From: Tabrizicola soli
Lineage (GTDB): Bacteria; Pseudomonadota; Alphaproteobacteria; Rhodobacterales; Rhodobacteraceae
Reading direction: 5' to 3'
NCBI RefSeq assembly: GCF_015999335.1
Contig: NZ_JAEACP010000001.1
Span: 248,001-312,000 of the forward strand
Length of the DNA stretch: 64,000 nucleotides
The notes under the pieces were generated by a model, which was not told the DNA's origin, made no database searches, and saw nothing but the letters and a program-made list of their open reading frames with translations. Shown here piece after piece: positions 29,038 to 38,386 of the stretch (the first letter of the stretch is position 1; each line of letters opens with the position of its first letter). A program made the translations under genes and the position numbers.

Positions 29038-30375
29038 GTGCTGAACCGCTTCGCCTACCGGATCCATCAGAGCCTGGAGCGGCATTTTCCCGAACAGCGC
29101 CTGTTCCTGAAATCCGACACCGAGACGCGCTTTGTCCGGCTGCGGCCGGTGACCCAGATCCTCGGCCTGGCCGGGGGCACGCTTGCGCTGGCCTGGACCA
29201 TCGTCGCCACGGCGCTGATCATGATGGATTCGATCGGGGCCGGTTCGGCGCGCGAACAGTCCTTCCGGCAGCAGGCGATGTACGAGTCGCGGCTGAACGA
29301 CCTCTCCGCCGACCGCGACCTGCGGGCCGAGGAAGCCGCCCGCGCGCAGGAACGCTTCAACATCGCGCTGGAACAGGTCTCGGAGATGCAGGAACGCCTG
29401 CTTTCCTCGGAGGACCGCCGCCGCGAGATGGAGACCGGGATCGACGCGATCCAGGAGACCCTGCGCCGCACGATCCGCGAACGCGATGAGGCCCGGGCCG
29501 AGGCCGACCGGGTGACGCTGGCGCTGAACGAGCAGGCCGGCGGCGCGACCGAGATGGGCCGCGCCCGCGACACGCTGGCGACGCTGGACTTCCTGACCGG
29601 CGCGCTGGGGGCCACGGCCGAGGCGCGGGACGAGACCCTGGCCGAGGCCGAGGCCGCGCGCGAGGAGACCCGGCTCGTCGCCGAGGAGAAGCGCGCGATC
29701 GAGATGCGCAACGACGCGATCTTCGCAAAGCTCGAGGAAGCGGTCACCGTCTCGATGGAGCCCCTGGACAACATGTTCCGCGAGGCGGGGATGTCGCCCG
29801 ACGACCTGATCGATTCCGTGCGCAAGGGCTATTCCGGCCAGGGCGGGCCGCTGACGCCGATCGCGCTCTCGACCGCGGGCGGGCTGCCTTCGGCCGACGA
29901 GCTGCGCGCCAATGCGATCCTGTCGGGGCTGGACCGGATGAACATGTACCGGATCGCCGCCTATACCCTGCCCTTCGCCATGCCGGTGAAGGACAGCTTC
30001 CGCTGGACCTCGGGTTTCGGCTATCGCAAGGACCCCAAGGGCGCGGGCACCCGGATGCACGAGGGGACCGACATGGCCGGGGCCTATGGCACCCCGATCT
30101 ACGCCACGGCCGAGGGCACGGTGACCTTTGCCGGCTGGCACTCGGGCTATGGCCGCCACGTCAAGGTGCGCCACGCCAACGGGATCGAGACGACCTATTC
30201 CCACATGTCACAGATCCGTGTGGAAGTGGGCCAAAGGGTCTCGCGCGGGGACCGGATCGGTGATATGGGCAATTCAGGCCGTTCCACCGGCACGCATCTG
30301 CACTACGAGGTTCACCTGAATGGAACTCCGGTGAACCCGATGACCTTCATAAAGGCAGCGAAGAATGTTTTCTAA
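29038..30375 (+). CDS. M23 peptidoglycan endopeptidase with coiled coil (LmdC-like)
   Basis: A 445-residue bitopic protein: cytoplasmic N-terminus (VLNRFAYRIHQSLERHFPEQ), one membrane helix (about 36-62), a long periplasmic coiled coil (about 75-240) and a C-terminal M23/LytM domain. The zinc site is complete: His-Asp in RMHEGTDMAGAYG and HLHYEV. It should cut peptide cross-links. I chose the GTG at 29038 because homologous proteins start there; another GTG in frame lies at 28939. The stop overlaps the bactofilin start by 11 bases, matching the LmdC-bactofilin pairs described in stalked alphaproteobacteria. Confidence 0.88.
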   Translation: MLNRFAYRIHQSLERHFPEQRLFLKSDTETRFVRLRPVTQILGLAGGTLALAWTIVATALIMMDSIGAGSAREQSFRQQAMYESRLNDLSADRDLRAEEAARAQERFNIALEQVSEMQERLLSSEDRRREMETGIDAIQETLRRTIRERDEARAEADRVTLALNEQAGGATEMGRARDTLATLDFLTGALGATAEARDETLAEAEAAREETRLVAEEKRAIEMRNDAIFAKLEEAVTVSMEPLDNMFREAGMSPDDLIDSVRKGYSGQGGPLTPIALSTAGGLPSADELRANAILSGLDRMNMYRIAAYTLPFAMPVKDSFRWTSGFGYRKDPKGAGTRMHEGTDMAGAYGTPIYATAEGTVTFAGWHSGYGRHVKVRHANGIETTYSHMSQIRVEVGQRVSRGDRIGDMGNSGRSTGTHLHYEVHLNGTPVNPMTFIKAAKNVF

Positions 30376-30862
30376 GAGCCGCATCAACGAGCCGGGCCCG
30401 AAGGCCGAGGCCGAGAAGCCCAAAGCCCCGGAGACCCAGATGACCAAGCCCTCGATGGACTTCACCCCTTCGGCGCCGAAGGGCAAGGCCGCGGCCTCGG
30501 TCCTGTCCTCGGACCTGACGGTGGTGGGCAACCTGCGGACCACGGGCGACATCCAGGTCGAAGGCACGGTCGAGGGCGACATCCGCGCGCATCTGTTGAC
30601 CGTCGGCGAAAGCGCGACAATCCGCGGCGAGATCGTGGCCGATGACATCGTGGTCAACGGCCGGGTGATCGGCCGGGTGCGCGGGCTGAAGGTCCGCCTC
30701 ACCTCCACCGCCCGGGTCGAGGGCGACATCATCCACAAGACCATCGCGATCGAGAGCGGCGCGCATTTCGAAGGCTCGGTGCAGCGCCAGGAAGACCCGC
30801 TGGCGAACGGCCGTCCCACTCCGGCCGCCCCCGCGATGCCCGGCGTCGGCGACGGCGTCTGA
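30365..30862 (+). CDS. bacA: Bactofilin
   Basis: A 165-residue cytoskeletal protein. A Pro/Lys-rich N-terminal tail (1-45) precedes the beta-helix bactofilin core (50-135) with its repeating Gly/Val rungs (GNLRTTGDIQVEGTVEGDIR, GEIVADDIVVNGRVIGRV). A Pro-rich C-terminal tail follows. Bactofilins polymerise without nucleotide on the membrane and recruit M23 hydrolases to shape the cell locally. It overlaps the M23 gene by 11 bases, so partnership is very likely. The symbol follows the family name. Confidence 0.92.
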   Translation: MFSKSRINEPGPKAEAEKPKAPETQMTKPSMDFTPSAPKGKAAASVLSSDLTVVGNLRTTGDIQVEGTVEGDIRAHLLTVGESATIRGEIVADDIVVNGRVIGRVRGLKVRLTSTARVEGDIIHKTIAIESGAHFEGSVQRQEDPLANGRPTPAAPAMPGVGDGV

Positions 30863-30873
30863 GTTCACCGGAC

Positions 30874-32313
30874 ATGACCATTGCACGGGCATCGGGGCAA
30901 ACCTCGGTGCCCGTTTCCTTTTGCGCCGAGGCTGACCGGCGCGTGATCCTCTGGGCGGCGATCCTGGCCTCCTCCATGGGGTTCATCGACAGTTCGGTCA
31001 CGGCCATCGCCATGCCCGCGATGCGGGCCGCGCTGCACGCCAGCCTGGCCGAGGCGCAATGGATCAACACGGCCTATCTGCTGGCGCTCTCGGCGCTGGT
31101 GCTGGTCGGCGGCGCGGCGGGCGACCGATTCGGCATCGCACGGGTCTTCGTCGCCGGGATCTGGATCTTCGTCGCCGGATCGCTCGCCTGTGCCTTCGCA
31201 CAGGACGCGGGCCAGATGATCGCGGCGCGTACGGTCAAGGGGATCGGCGCGGCGCTGATGGTGCCGGGCTCGATGGCCATGGTCTCGCGCGCCTGGCCGA
31301 GACAGCAGCGCGGGCAGGCCTTGGGGATGTGGGCGGCGGCCTCGACCATGACCACGGCGCTGGGGCCGGTCCTGGGCGGCGCGCTGATCACCTGGGGCGG
31401 AGAGTTGGGCTGGCGGCTGATCTTCGCGCTGAACCTGCCCTTGGGCCTGGCGGCGGTCTGGCTGATCCGGGGCCGCACGCCGGGCGACATCGGGCGGCCG
31501 GGGGTGCGGGTGGATGCGACGGGGGCGGTGCTGGCCTCGGTCGGGCTGGGGCTGCTGGCCTGGGCGCTGATCGCGCCGGGGGCGGGCTGGCCGGTCTGGA
31601 CGCTGGCGCTGGCGGCGCTGGCCGGCTTCCTCGCCTGGGAGCGGGTGGCCCCTGCCCCGATGCTGCGGCTGGGCCTGTTCCGCAACCGGGTGCTGGCGGT
31701 GACCAACCTGGTCACTCTGGTCCTTTATTTCGCGCTGAACGGGGTGATGTTCTACCTGCCGATGGCCGCCGTCTCGGCCTGGGGGGTGAGCGAGCTGGAG
31801 GTGACCGCGGCCTTCCTGCCGATCTCGGTGCTGATCGGCCTTCTGTCGGCCCCGGCGGGGCGGATGGCGGACCGCTGGGGCGCGGGGGTGATGATGGCGG
31901 CGGGCTCGGGTCTGGTGGCCTGCGCCTATGCGGGGCTGTGGCTGGCGGCGCCGGGGGGCGCGTTCTGGGCGCATGTCGTGCCGCTGACGGCGCTGGCGGG
32001 GCTGGGCCTGGGGCTGGTCGTCGCCCCCCTGACCGCCGCCGCGATGCAGGGGGCCGAGGATGGCGAGCAGGGCGCGGCCTCGGGCATCAACAACGCGGTG
32101 GCGCGGGTCGCGGGGATGGTGGCGGTGGCGCTTCTGGGGCGGGTGGCGGCGCGGGCCTACGGGCCGGGCGCGCCGGGCTTTGGCCTGGAGGGAGATACGG
32201 CCACGCATCTGGCGGCGACGGGGGCGGCCTTTGGCAGCATTGCGCTGATCGCCAGCCTTGCAGCCGCGACTGCCGCCGTGCTGGCGCTGCTGGTGGCCCG
32301 TCCCGTCAGCTGA
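30874..32313 (+). CDS. DHA2-type (14-helix) MFS drug transporter
   Basis: A 479-residue permease starting VILWAAILASSMGFIDSSVT, the helix 1 motif D of DHA2 exporters, followed by WINTAYLLALSALVLVGGAA and GDRFGIARVF. Motif C (GPVLGGALITWGG) near 165 marks it as an antiporter-type exporter. Fourteen helices are plausible. It starts 11 bases after the bactofilin stop, so it may be part of that operon, though the roles do not obviously connect. Overlaps the convergent DUF2189 gene by 8 bases. Confidence 0.87.
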   Translation: MTIARASGQTSVPVSFCAEADRRVILWAAILASSMGFIDSSVTAIAMPAMRAALHASLAEAQWINTAYLLALSALVLVGGAAGDRFGIARVFVAGIWIFVAGSLACAFAQDAGQMIAARTVKGIGAALMVPGSMAMVSRAWPRQQRGQALGMWAAASTMTTALGPVLGGALITWGGELGWRLIFALNLPLGLAAVWLIRGRTPGDIGRPGVRVDATGAVLASVGLGLLAWALIAPGAGWPVWTLALAALAGFLAWERVAPAPMLRLGLFRNRVLAVTNLVTLVLYFALNGVMFYLPMAAVSAWGVSELEVTAAFLPISVLIGLLSAPAGRMADRWGAGVMMAAGSGLVACAYAGLWLAAPGGAFWAHVVPLTALAGLGLGLVVAPLTAAAMQGAEDGEQGAASGINNAVARVAGMVAVALLGRVAARAYGPGAPGFGLEGDTATHLAATGAAFGSIALIASLAAATAAVLALLVARPVS

Positions 32314-33073
32314 TTGCGCGGCGGTAGAGATGCCAGCTGGCGTGCCCGAAAAGCGGCAGCACGACGAACAATCCCAGGAAGGCCGGGACCATGCCCGCAA
32401 AGAGGCAGACCGCGATCAACGCGCCCCAGCCCAGCATGATCCGCGGATTGGCCTGCACCAGCGCGAAGCTGGTCAGCATCGCGGTCACGAAATCCACCTC
32501 GCGGTCCAGCAGCATCGGCAGGCTGACCACGGTGAGGCAGAACAGCAGCGTCGCGAAAGCCGCCCCGACCGCCGTGCCGAAAGCCAGCATCGTCAGCCCC
32601 TCGGGCGTCAGGAACACCGCCAGCGAGGAGGAGACGTTGGTCATCGTCGCATTGCCGAGGAACAGCGCGAAGATCATGTGCGACAGGAAGTTCCAGAACA
32701 GGAAGTAGACCACGATCACCGCCGCGATGGCCGGGATCTGCCGGTCCTTCTGGCGCAGGATCACGCCGAAGACCTCGGCCGCGGTCAGGGGCTCCCCCGC
32801 CTCCAGCCGGCGCGAGATCTCGTAGAAGCCGCAGGCGATGAACGGGCCGAGGATCGGGAAGCCGGCGCTGGCGGGCAGGGTCCACCAGATCTGGCCGCTG
32901 GAGGTCATCGCCCAGGTGATCAGCCAGCCCCCCAGCACATAGACCGCCGCGAAGGCGAGGCCGTAAAGCGGCGCGCGGCGGAAGTCCTGCCAGCCAAGCG
33001 CGAGGCTGGCGCGCAGGTCCGATGGGTCGACCTCGTTGATTTCGGGCGTGGCGGGGGGATGGGTGGTGCTCAT
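32306..33073 (-). CDS. DUF2189 family membrane protein
   Basis: A 255-residue protein with six hydrophobic helices. DLRASLALGWQDFRRAPLYG then LAFAAVYVLGGWLITWAM and FPILGPFIACGFYEISRRLE are the family-defining N-terminal blocks of DUF2189, a group annotated as cytochrome c oxidase subunit I-like without evidence of haem binding (I see no conserved His pair). Function is unknown. Monocistronic. Confidence 0.88.
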   Translation of the reverse strand: MSTTHPPATPEINEVDPSDLRASLALGWQDFRRAPLYGLAFAAVYVLGGWLITWAMTSSGQIWWTLPASAGFPILGPFIACGFYEISRRLEAGEPLTAAEVFGVILRQKDRQIPAIAAVIVVYFLFWNFLSHMIFALFLGNATMTNVSSSLAVFLTPEGLTMLAFGTAVGAAFATLLFCLTVVSLPMLLDREVDFVTAMLTSFALVQANPRIMLGWGALIAVCLFAGMVPAFLGLFVVLPLFGHASWHLYRRAIS

Positions 33074-33210
33074 GCCGGAAGGTTAAGCGCGACAGGTTGT
33101 CGCAGGCAAGACAATTGCGGCGCTCCCCGCCCCGGCACTCAGCCGGGACTCCGGCCCGTATCGCCGACAAGGCGGCAGACGGACGCTCCCCGCAAGGGGG
33201 ACGGACGCGC

Positions 33211-34338
33211 TCAGTCGACGTCGGCGAAATCGCCGCGTTTCTTGCCGGAGGCGTTCAGCGCCAGCGTCGCCGCCATGAACCCGTCAAGGTCGCCGTTCAG
33301 CACCCCTTGCGTGTCCGAGGTCTCATAGCCGGTGCGCAGGTCCTTCACCATCTGGTAGGGCTGCAGGACGTAAGAGCGGATCTGGTTGCCCCAGCCCGCG
33401 TCGCCCTTGTTCTCGTGCGCCTCGTTGATGGCCGCGTTCCGGCGGTCCAGTTCCTGCTGGTAGAGGCGCGACTTCAGCGCCTTCATCGCGATGTCGCGGT
33501 TCTGGTGCTGCGATTTCAGCGAGGAGGTGACCACGATGCCGGAGGGGAAGTGGGTGATCCGCACGGCGGAGTCGGTCTTGTTGACGTGCTGCCCGCCCGC
33601 GCCGGAGGACCGGAAGGTGTCGATGCGGATGTCCTTGTCCTGCACGTCGATCTCGATGTTGTCGTCGACCACCGGATAGACCCAGACCGAGCAGAAGCTG
33701 GTGTGGCGGCGGGCGGCGCTGTCATAGGGCGAGATGCGGACCAGGCGGTGCACCCCGGCCTCGGTCTTCAGCCAGCCATAGGCGTTCTTCCCGGAGATCT
33801 TGTAGGAAGCCGACTTGATCCCCGCGCCGTCGCCTTCGGATTCCGACTGCAGTTCCACGGTGAAGCCATGCGCCTCGGCCCAGCGGACATACATCCGCGC
33901 CAGCATCGAGGCCCAGTCGCAGCTTTCGGTGCCACCCGCGCCCGCGTTGATCTCGAGGAAGGTGTCGTTGCCGTCGGCCTCGCCGTCCAGCAGCGCCTCA
34001 AGCTCCTTCGCCTCGGCGACCTTGACCAGATCGGTCAGCGCGCCCTCGGCCTCGCGCACGATCTCGGCGTCGCCTTCCATCTCGCCCAGCTCGATCAGCT
34101 CGACATTGTCCTTCAGCCCGCCCGAGATCAGCTTGTAGGCGTTCACGGCGTCCAGCAGCGCCTGGCGGTCGCGCATCAGCTTCTGCGCCTTGGCGGGATC
34201 GTTCCACAGGTCTGGGGATTCGATCATCGCGTCGAATTCCTCAAGCCGGTGCGGCGCGGTTTCCCAGTCCATCCGCTGGGCGAGAAGCTTCAGCGTCTTC
34301 TCGATCGCCTCGATATTGGACTGGGTTTCGGCACGCAT
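33211..34338 (-). CDS. prfB: Peptide chain release factor 2
   Basis: A 375-residue class I release factor reading UGA and UAA. The catalytic motif GAGGQHVNKTDSAVRI is intact. The stop-reading tripeptide is SPY (RISPYDSAARRHTSF) instead of the textbook SPF; I take this as a lineage variant. The reading frame is continuous from MRAETQSNIEAIEKTLKLL, so there is no programmed +1 frameshift of the E. coli kind. It sits 60 bases downstream of the mrcA start region... in order: amidase, mrcA, prfB on the minus strand. Confidence 0.95.
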   Translation of the reverse strand: MRAETQSNIEAIEKTLKLLAQRMDWETAPHRLEEFDAMIESPDLWNDPAKAQKLMRDRQALLDAVNAYKLISGGLKDNVELIELGEMEGDAEIVREAEGALTDLVKVAEAKELEALLDGEADGNDTFLEINAGAGGTESCDWASMLARMYVRWAEAHGFTVELQSESEGDGAGIKSASYKISGKNAYGWLKTEAGVHRLVRISPYDSAARRHTSFCSVWVYPVVDDNIEIDVQDKDIRIDTFRSSGAGGQHVNKTDSAVRITHFPSGIVVTSSLKSQHQNRDIAMKALKSRLYQQELDRRNAAINEAHENKGDAGWGNQIRSYVLQPYQMVKDLRTGYETSDTQGVLNGDLDGFMAATLALNASGKKRGDFADVD

Positions 34339-34363
34339 GGGTCGGTCCTGCTGGGTTGGTGCG

Positions 34364-34387
34364 GGCGGTCATAAGGGTTTGACCGCC
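34364..34387. terminator. Hairpin between mrcA and prfB
   Basis: GGCGGTCA and TGACCGCC form a perfect 8-bp stem with an 8-base loop, 12 bases after the mrcA stop. There is no T tract, so termination strength is uncertain. Confidence 0.5.
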
Positions 34388-34398
34388 GCACGGCAAGG

Positions 34399-36954
34399 TC
34401 AGTAGAGGCCGCCCGAGGAGACGGTGCCGAAATCGGCCTTCTTCGGCACCACCACGGTCTCGCCCTCGGAATTGGTGACGGTGGTGCCGCTGTCCGAGCC
34501 CTCGCCCTCGCCATAGGCGAACAAGGGCAGGTTGGAGCCCATGGCGAAACCGCCGTCCACCATCGCGCCAAGGCCGAAGATCGGCTCTTCGCCGTCGCGG
34601 AAATATTCGGCCACGACGTTGGGACCAGAGGCGTCGGGCGGCAGTTGCGCCCCGGTGAAACGGTCGATGTTGATGAAGTGGCCGCCGGGCGGGACCTGGA
34701 ACTTGCCGCCGCCGTATTTCTTCACCGCATCTTCCATGAAGTCCTGGAAGACCGGAACGCAGAGCGTGCCGCCGAAGGCGCTTTCGCCCAGCGTCCGGGG
34801 CTGGTCGAAGCCGATGTAGCAGCCCGCCACAATGTTCGAGGAATAGCCGATGAACCACACATCCTTGGCGTCGTTCGTCGTCCCCGTCTTGCCCGCGATC
34901 GGCACCGGCAGGTCCAGACGGCTGGCCGAGCCGCGCTGCACCACGCCTTCCATCATGCTGGTCAGCTGATAGGCGGTGATCGCGTTCATCACCCGCTCGC
35001 GGTTCGAGGTGATGCGGACCCCCTGCCCCTCGGGCAGCATCGGGTCGGCGCAATCCTCGCAGGTGCGCTGGTCGTGGCGATAGATCGTGCGGCCATAGCG
35101 GTCCTGCACCCGGTCGACGAGGGTCGGCTCCACCCGCTCGCCGCCATTGGCGAACATGGCGTAGGCGGCGACCATCTTGAACAGCGTCGTCTCCTGCGCG
35201 CCCAGCGAGTTTGCCAGGAACGGCCCCATCCGGTCATAGACCCCGAAGCGTTCGGCATAACCCGCCACGGTCTGCATCCCGATCTCCTGCGCGATCCGGA
35301 TCGTCATCAGGTTCCGGCTCTGCTCGATGCCGGTGCGCAGGGGCGTGGGCCCATAGTATTTGTTCGAGGCGTTCTTCGGCGTCCACAGACCTTGCGGCGT
35401 CTCGATCTCGATCGGGGCGTCGACGACGATGGTGGCCGGGGTGAACCCGCTGTCCAGCGCGGCGGCATAGACGAAGGGCTTGAAGCTGGAGCCCGGCTGG
35501 CGCGTCGCCTGGGTGGTGCGGTTGAAGACCGAATCCTGGTAGGAGAAGCCGCCCTGCATCGCGAGGACCCGGCCGGTGTTCACGTCCATGGCCATGAAGG
35601 CGCCCTGCACCTCGGGAATCTGGCGCAGCGACCAGCGTTTGAAAGTCCCATCTTCGTTCGTCACGGCGCGGACCAGCACCACATCGCCGACCGACAGCAG
35701 GTCGCCCGCGACCTTGGCCTTCGGGCCGCGCTTGCCGTCGGCCTGGAGCTTGCGCGCCCAGGTCACATCCTCGGCCGGGATGAAATGGCCGTCCTCGTCC
35801 TCGGCCACGCCCTCGATGCCGATGCGGGCGTCGTTCTCGCCGACCGACAGCACCACGGCCGGGAACCAGCTGGGAATGTCGCGCGGCACTTCCAGCGCGG
35901 CAAGTGCGGCACGCCAGTCGGCCTCGGAGCCCAGCTGCTCGGCCGGAAGGGTCTTGCCGGTGCCGCGCCAGAGGCCCTGGTTGCGGTCGTATTGCTCCAG
36001 CCCCTTGCGCAGCGCGGCGGCGGCATCATCCTGCAGGTCGGGATCGACGGTGGCGCGGATCGTCAGGCCGCCGGAGAAGAACTCCTCCTCGCCGAAGGTG
36101 CCCGAGAGCTGGCGGCGGATCTCGTCGGTGAAATAGCCGCGCGGGGGCAGAGATTCCCGGAACGCCTCGAAATCGCCGTTCTGCACCGTCTCCAGCGGGG
36201 CCGCGATCGAGGTGTCGTAGGTCGGCTGGTCGATGAACCCGTTGTCCAGCATCTCGCCAAGGACATAGTTGCGCCGGGCGATGGCGTCCTCTTTCTGGCG
36301 CACCGGATGCAGGTTGCCGGGACGCTGGGCGAGGGCCGCCAGATAGGCGACCTCGGCCGGGGAAAGCTGCGAGAGGGTCTTGTTGAAATAGGTCTGCGCC
36401 GCCGCCGCGACGCCATAGGAGTTCTGCCCGAGGAAGATCTCGTTCAGGTAGAGCTCCAGGATCTTCTCCTTGCTCATCGCGGTCTCGACCCGCGCGGCCA
36501 GGATGATCTCCTTGATCTTGCGCTCGGCCGTCCGGTCCGAGGACAGAAGGAAGTTCTTCATCACCTGCTGCGTGATGGTCGAGGCGCCCCTGACCCGCTC
36601 GCCCCGGGTGCGCACCGCCTCGACCAGGGCCGCGACCATGCCGCGGGTGTCATAGCCGTGGTGGGTGTAGAAGTTCTTGTCCTCGGCCGAGATGAAAGCC
36701 TGCTTCACCAGGTCGGGAATATCCTCGGCCGGGGCGAACAGGCGGCGTTCGCGGGCGAATTCGTCGATGATCTCGCCCTCGCCCGAGTAGATCCGGCTGA
36801 TCGTGGCGGGGGTGTATTGCGCCAGGCTCTCGTGGCTGGGCAGGTCGCGGGAATACATGTAGAAGATGCCGCCGACCGTCAGCGCGGCAAAGACCATGCC
36901 CAGGGTCAGCGCGGTGAAGATGCCACCCAGTACATTGCCGACGAAACGTAGCAC
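34399..36954 (-). CDS. mrcA: Penicillin-binding protein 1A
   Basis: An 851-residue bifunctional peptidoglycan synthase. Order: one N-terminal membrane helix (about 8-30), GT51 glycosyltransferase with catalytic Glu in SAEDKNFYTHHGYDTRG near 90 and STITQQVMKN near 125, an OB-like insert, then the transpeptidase with the Ser-x-x-Lys motif in RQPGSSFKPFVYAAAL, SRN and KTGTTNDAKDVWFIGYS. I chose the GTG at 36954, with GGGGAG six bases upstream; the further in-frame sequence is not family-like. Same strand and 103 bp after the amidase gene. Confidence 0.94.
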   Translation of the reverse strand: MLRFVGNVLGGIFTALTLGMVFAALTVGGIFYMYSRDLPSHESLAQYTPATISRIYSGEGEIIDEFARERRLFAPAEDIPDLVKQAFISAEDKNFYTHHGYDTRGMVAALVEAVRTRGERVRGASTITQQVMKNFLLSSDRTAERKIKEIILAARVETAMSKEKILELYLNEIFLGQNSYGVAAAAQTYFNKTLSQLSPAEVAYLAALAQRPGNLHPVRQKEDAIARRNYVLGEMLDNGFIDQPTYDTSIAAPLETVQNGDFEAFRESLPPRGYFTDEIRRQLSGTFGEEEFFSGGLTIRATVDPDLQDDAAAALRKGLEQYDRNQGLWRGTGKTLPAEQLGSEADWRAALAALEVPRDIPSWFPAVVLSVGENDARIGIEGVAEDEDGHFIPAEDVTWARKLQADGKRGPKAKVAGDLLSVGDVVLVRAVTNEDGTFKRWSLRQIPEVQGAFMAMDVNTGRVLAMQGGFSYQDSVFNRTTQATRQPGSSFKPFVYAAALDSGFTPATIVVDAPIEIETPQGLWTPKNASNKYYGPTPLRTGIEQSRNLMTIRIAQEIGMQTVAGYAERFGVYDRMGPFLANSLGAQETTLFKMVAAYAMFANGGERVEPTLVDRVQDRYGRTIYRHDQRTCEDCADPMLPEGQGVRITSNRERVMNAITAYQLTSMMEGVVQRGSASRLDLPVPIAGKTGTTNDAKDVWFIGYSSNIVAGCYIGFDQPRTLGESAFGGTLCVPVFQDFMEDAVKKYGGGKFQVPPGGHFINIDRFTGAQLPPDASGPNVVAEYFRDGEEPIFGLGAMVDGGFAMGSNLPLFAYGEGEGSDSGTTVTNSEGETVVVPKKADFGTVSSGGLY

Positions 36955-37057
36955 CCGCCACTCCCCTTGATTGCCGGTCCCGCAGTATACCAGACGCGCC
37001 CCAAGGTCAAAACCTTGGCCGGTCACATCCGGGTGCGGCAGCGGCCTTCCGCAATGG

Positions 37058-38266
37058 TCACGGCGCGGCGGCGGCGCGCAGGGTGGCGTCCTCCTCCGCC
37101 CAGGCCAGGATCGCCTGGCGCAGCGCCCCCACCATACGGGCGCGCCATTCGGGATCGTTCAGCCGGGCGTGATCGCGCTCGGAGGACAGGAACCCGACCT
37201 CGAGCAGGATCGAGGGGATGTCGGGCGATTTCAGCACTGAAAAACCGCCGGTCTGCGAGGGGTTGCGGTGCATGCGGATGTCGGCGCCCTTGATCGCGGC
37301 GACCATGGCCTGCGCCAGCCGGTCGTTCCGGGGCATGGTCTCGGTCCGCGCCATGTCCATCAGGACCTGCGCCACCACGTCGTCCTGGTCGGAGAGATCC
37401 ACCCCGGCCAGAAGGTCGTCGCGGTCGTGCCGCTCGGCCAGGGCTTCGCTCGCGGCATCGCTGGCCTCCGCAGCCAGGGTGTAGACCGTCGCCCCCTGCG
37501 CCTCGCCCTCGGCCAGCGCGTCGGCGTGCAGCGAGAGAAAGAGATCGGCCCCGGCGGCGCGGGCGATCGAGGTGCGGGTCTCGAGCGGCACGAAGACATC
37601 CTCCTCGCGCGTCATCGCCACCGAGAAGCGGCCGTCGCGCAAGAGCGCCTCCTTCAGCTCGCGCGCGAAGGTCAGCATGAGCCCGGCCTCGGTCTGCCCG
37701 TCGCGTTCGGCGCCGGGGTCGATGCCGCCATGGCCGGGGTCGAGGACCACGGTGATCGGCCCGCCGCCCTGGGGCAGCGGGATCGGCAGCACGGCCGGAT
37801 CGGGGGCGGCCCATTCCGGCAGGTCGGTACGCGCGGCCTCGGCGGCAAAACCGGCGGGATCGGTCGGGACCAGCGCCAGCCGGATCGCCGCGCCGCTGTC
37901 CCCGGTGACCATCTCGGCCGCCTCCAGCCGGCGCGGGCCGTCCAGTTCGACCACCAGCCGCGACCAGCCGGGGCGGAAGCCGCCCGCCCGCAGAGCGGCG
38001 ACGCCGGGCGGCAGGGCCAGCGCCGCGGCCCCGGTCCAGTCGATCTCGCGCGCATCCAGCACCAGGCGCGGCGGCGCATCGAGAAAGCGGATGCGCCAGG
38101 GCGCGGGCTGGCTGAGGGCGAAGTCCAGCGTCAGCCGGTCGCCCTCGGCCGTGAGCGCCGAGGCGCCCGCGTCCAGCCGGGACAGCACCGACAACTCCTG
38201 CGCGGGGGCGGGCGTGGCAAGGGCAAGCAGGACGGAAAGAAGAAGCGCGCGCATGGGCCGCTTCAT
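37058..38266 (-). CDS. N-acetylmuramoyl-L-alanine amidase (AmiC-like)
   Basis: A 402-residue periplasmic amidase that cleaves stem peptides from peptidoglycan during daughter-cell separation. Signal peptide (MKRPMRALLLSVLLALATPA), AMIN-like beta domain (about 25-140) for septal targeting, then Amidase_3 (about 165-395). Zinc and catalytic residues: His in VLDPGHGGIDPG, His in FLSLHADAL, Glu in SILLEVGFLSS. Two starts are possible (38266 and 38254); I prefer the first for its Lys-Arg signal-peptide head. mrcA follows on the same strand, a logical pairing of wall cutting and synthesis. Confidence 0.9.
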   Translation of the reverse strand: MKRPMRALLLSVLLALATPAPAQELSVLSRLDAGASALTAEGDRLTLDFALSQPAPWRIRFLDAPPRLVLDAREIDWTGAAALALPPGVAALRAGGFRPGWSRLVVELDGPRRLEAAEMVTGDSGAAIRLALVPTDPAGFAAEAARTDLPEWAAPDPAVLPIPLPQGGGPITVVLDPGHGGIDPGAERDGQTEAGLMLTFARELKEALLRDGRFSVAMTREEDVFVPLETRTSIARAAGADLFLSLHADALAEGEAQGATVYTLAAEASDAASEALAERHDRDDLLAGVDLSDQDDVVAQVLMDMARTETMPRNDRLAQAMVAAIKGADIRMHRNPSQTGGFSVLKSPDIPSILLEVGFLSSERDHARLNDPEWRARMVGALRQAILAWAEEDATLRAAAAP

Positions 38267-38386
38267 GCCCGCAGACGGCGGAGATGTAAATTCCGCGGCA
38301 TCACAAACCGGCGAACTGCGGCGGGGCGGGTTGATCTTCCAGCCGCCCCGGCCCATCCTCGCGCCCGCATTCCAGAGGAGACCCCG

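Noticed and set aside
32306-33073. DUF2189 protein as cytochrome oxidase subunit I
   Set aside because: The common database label is not supported: no haem-ligand histidine pairs are visible and the protein is half the length.
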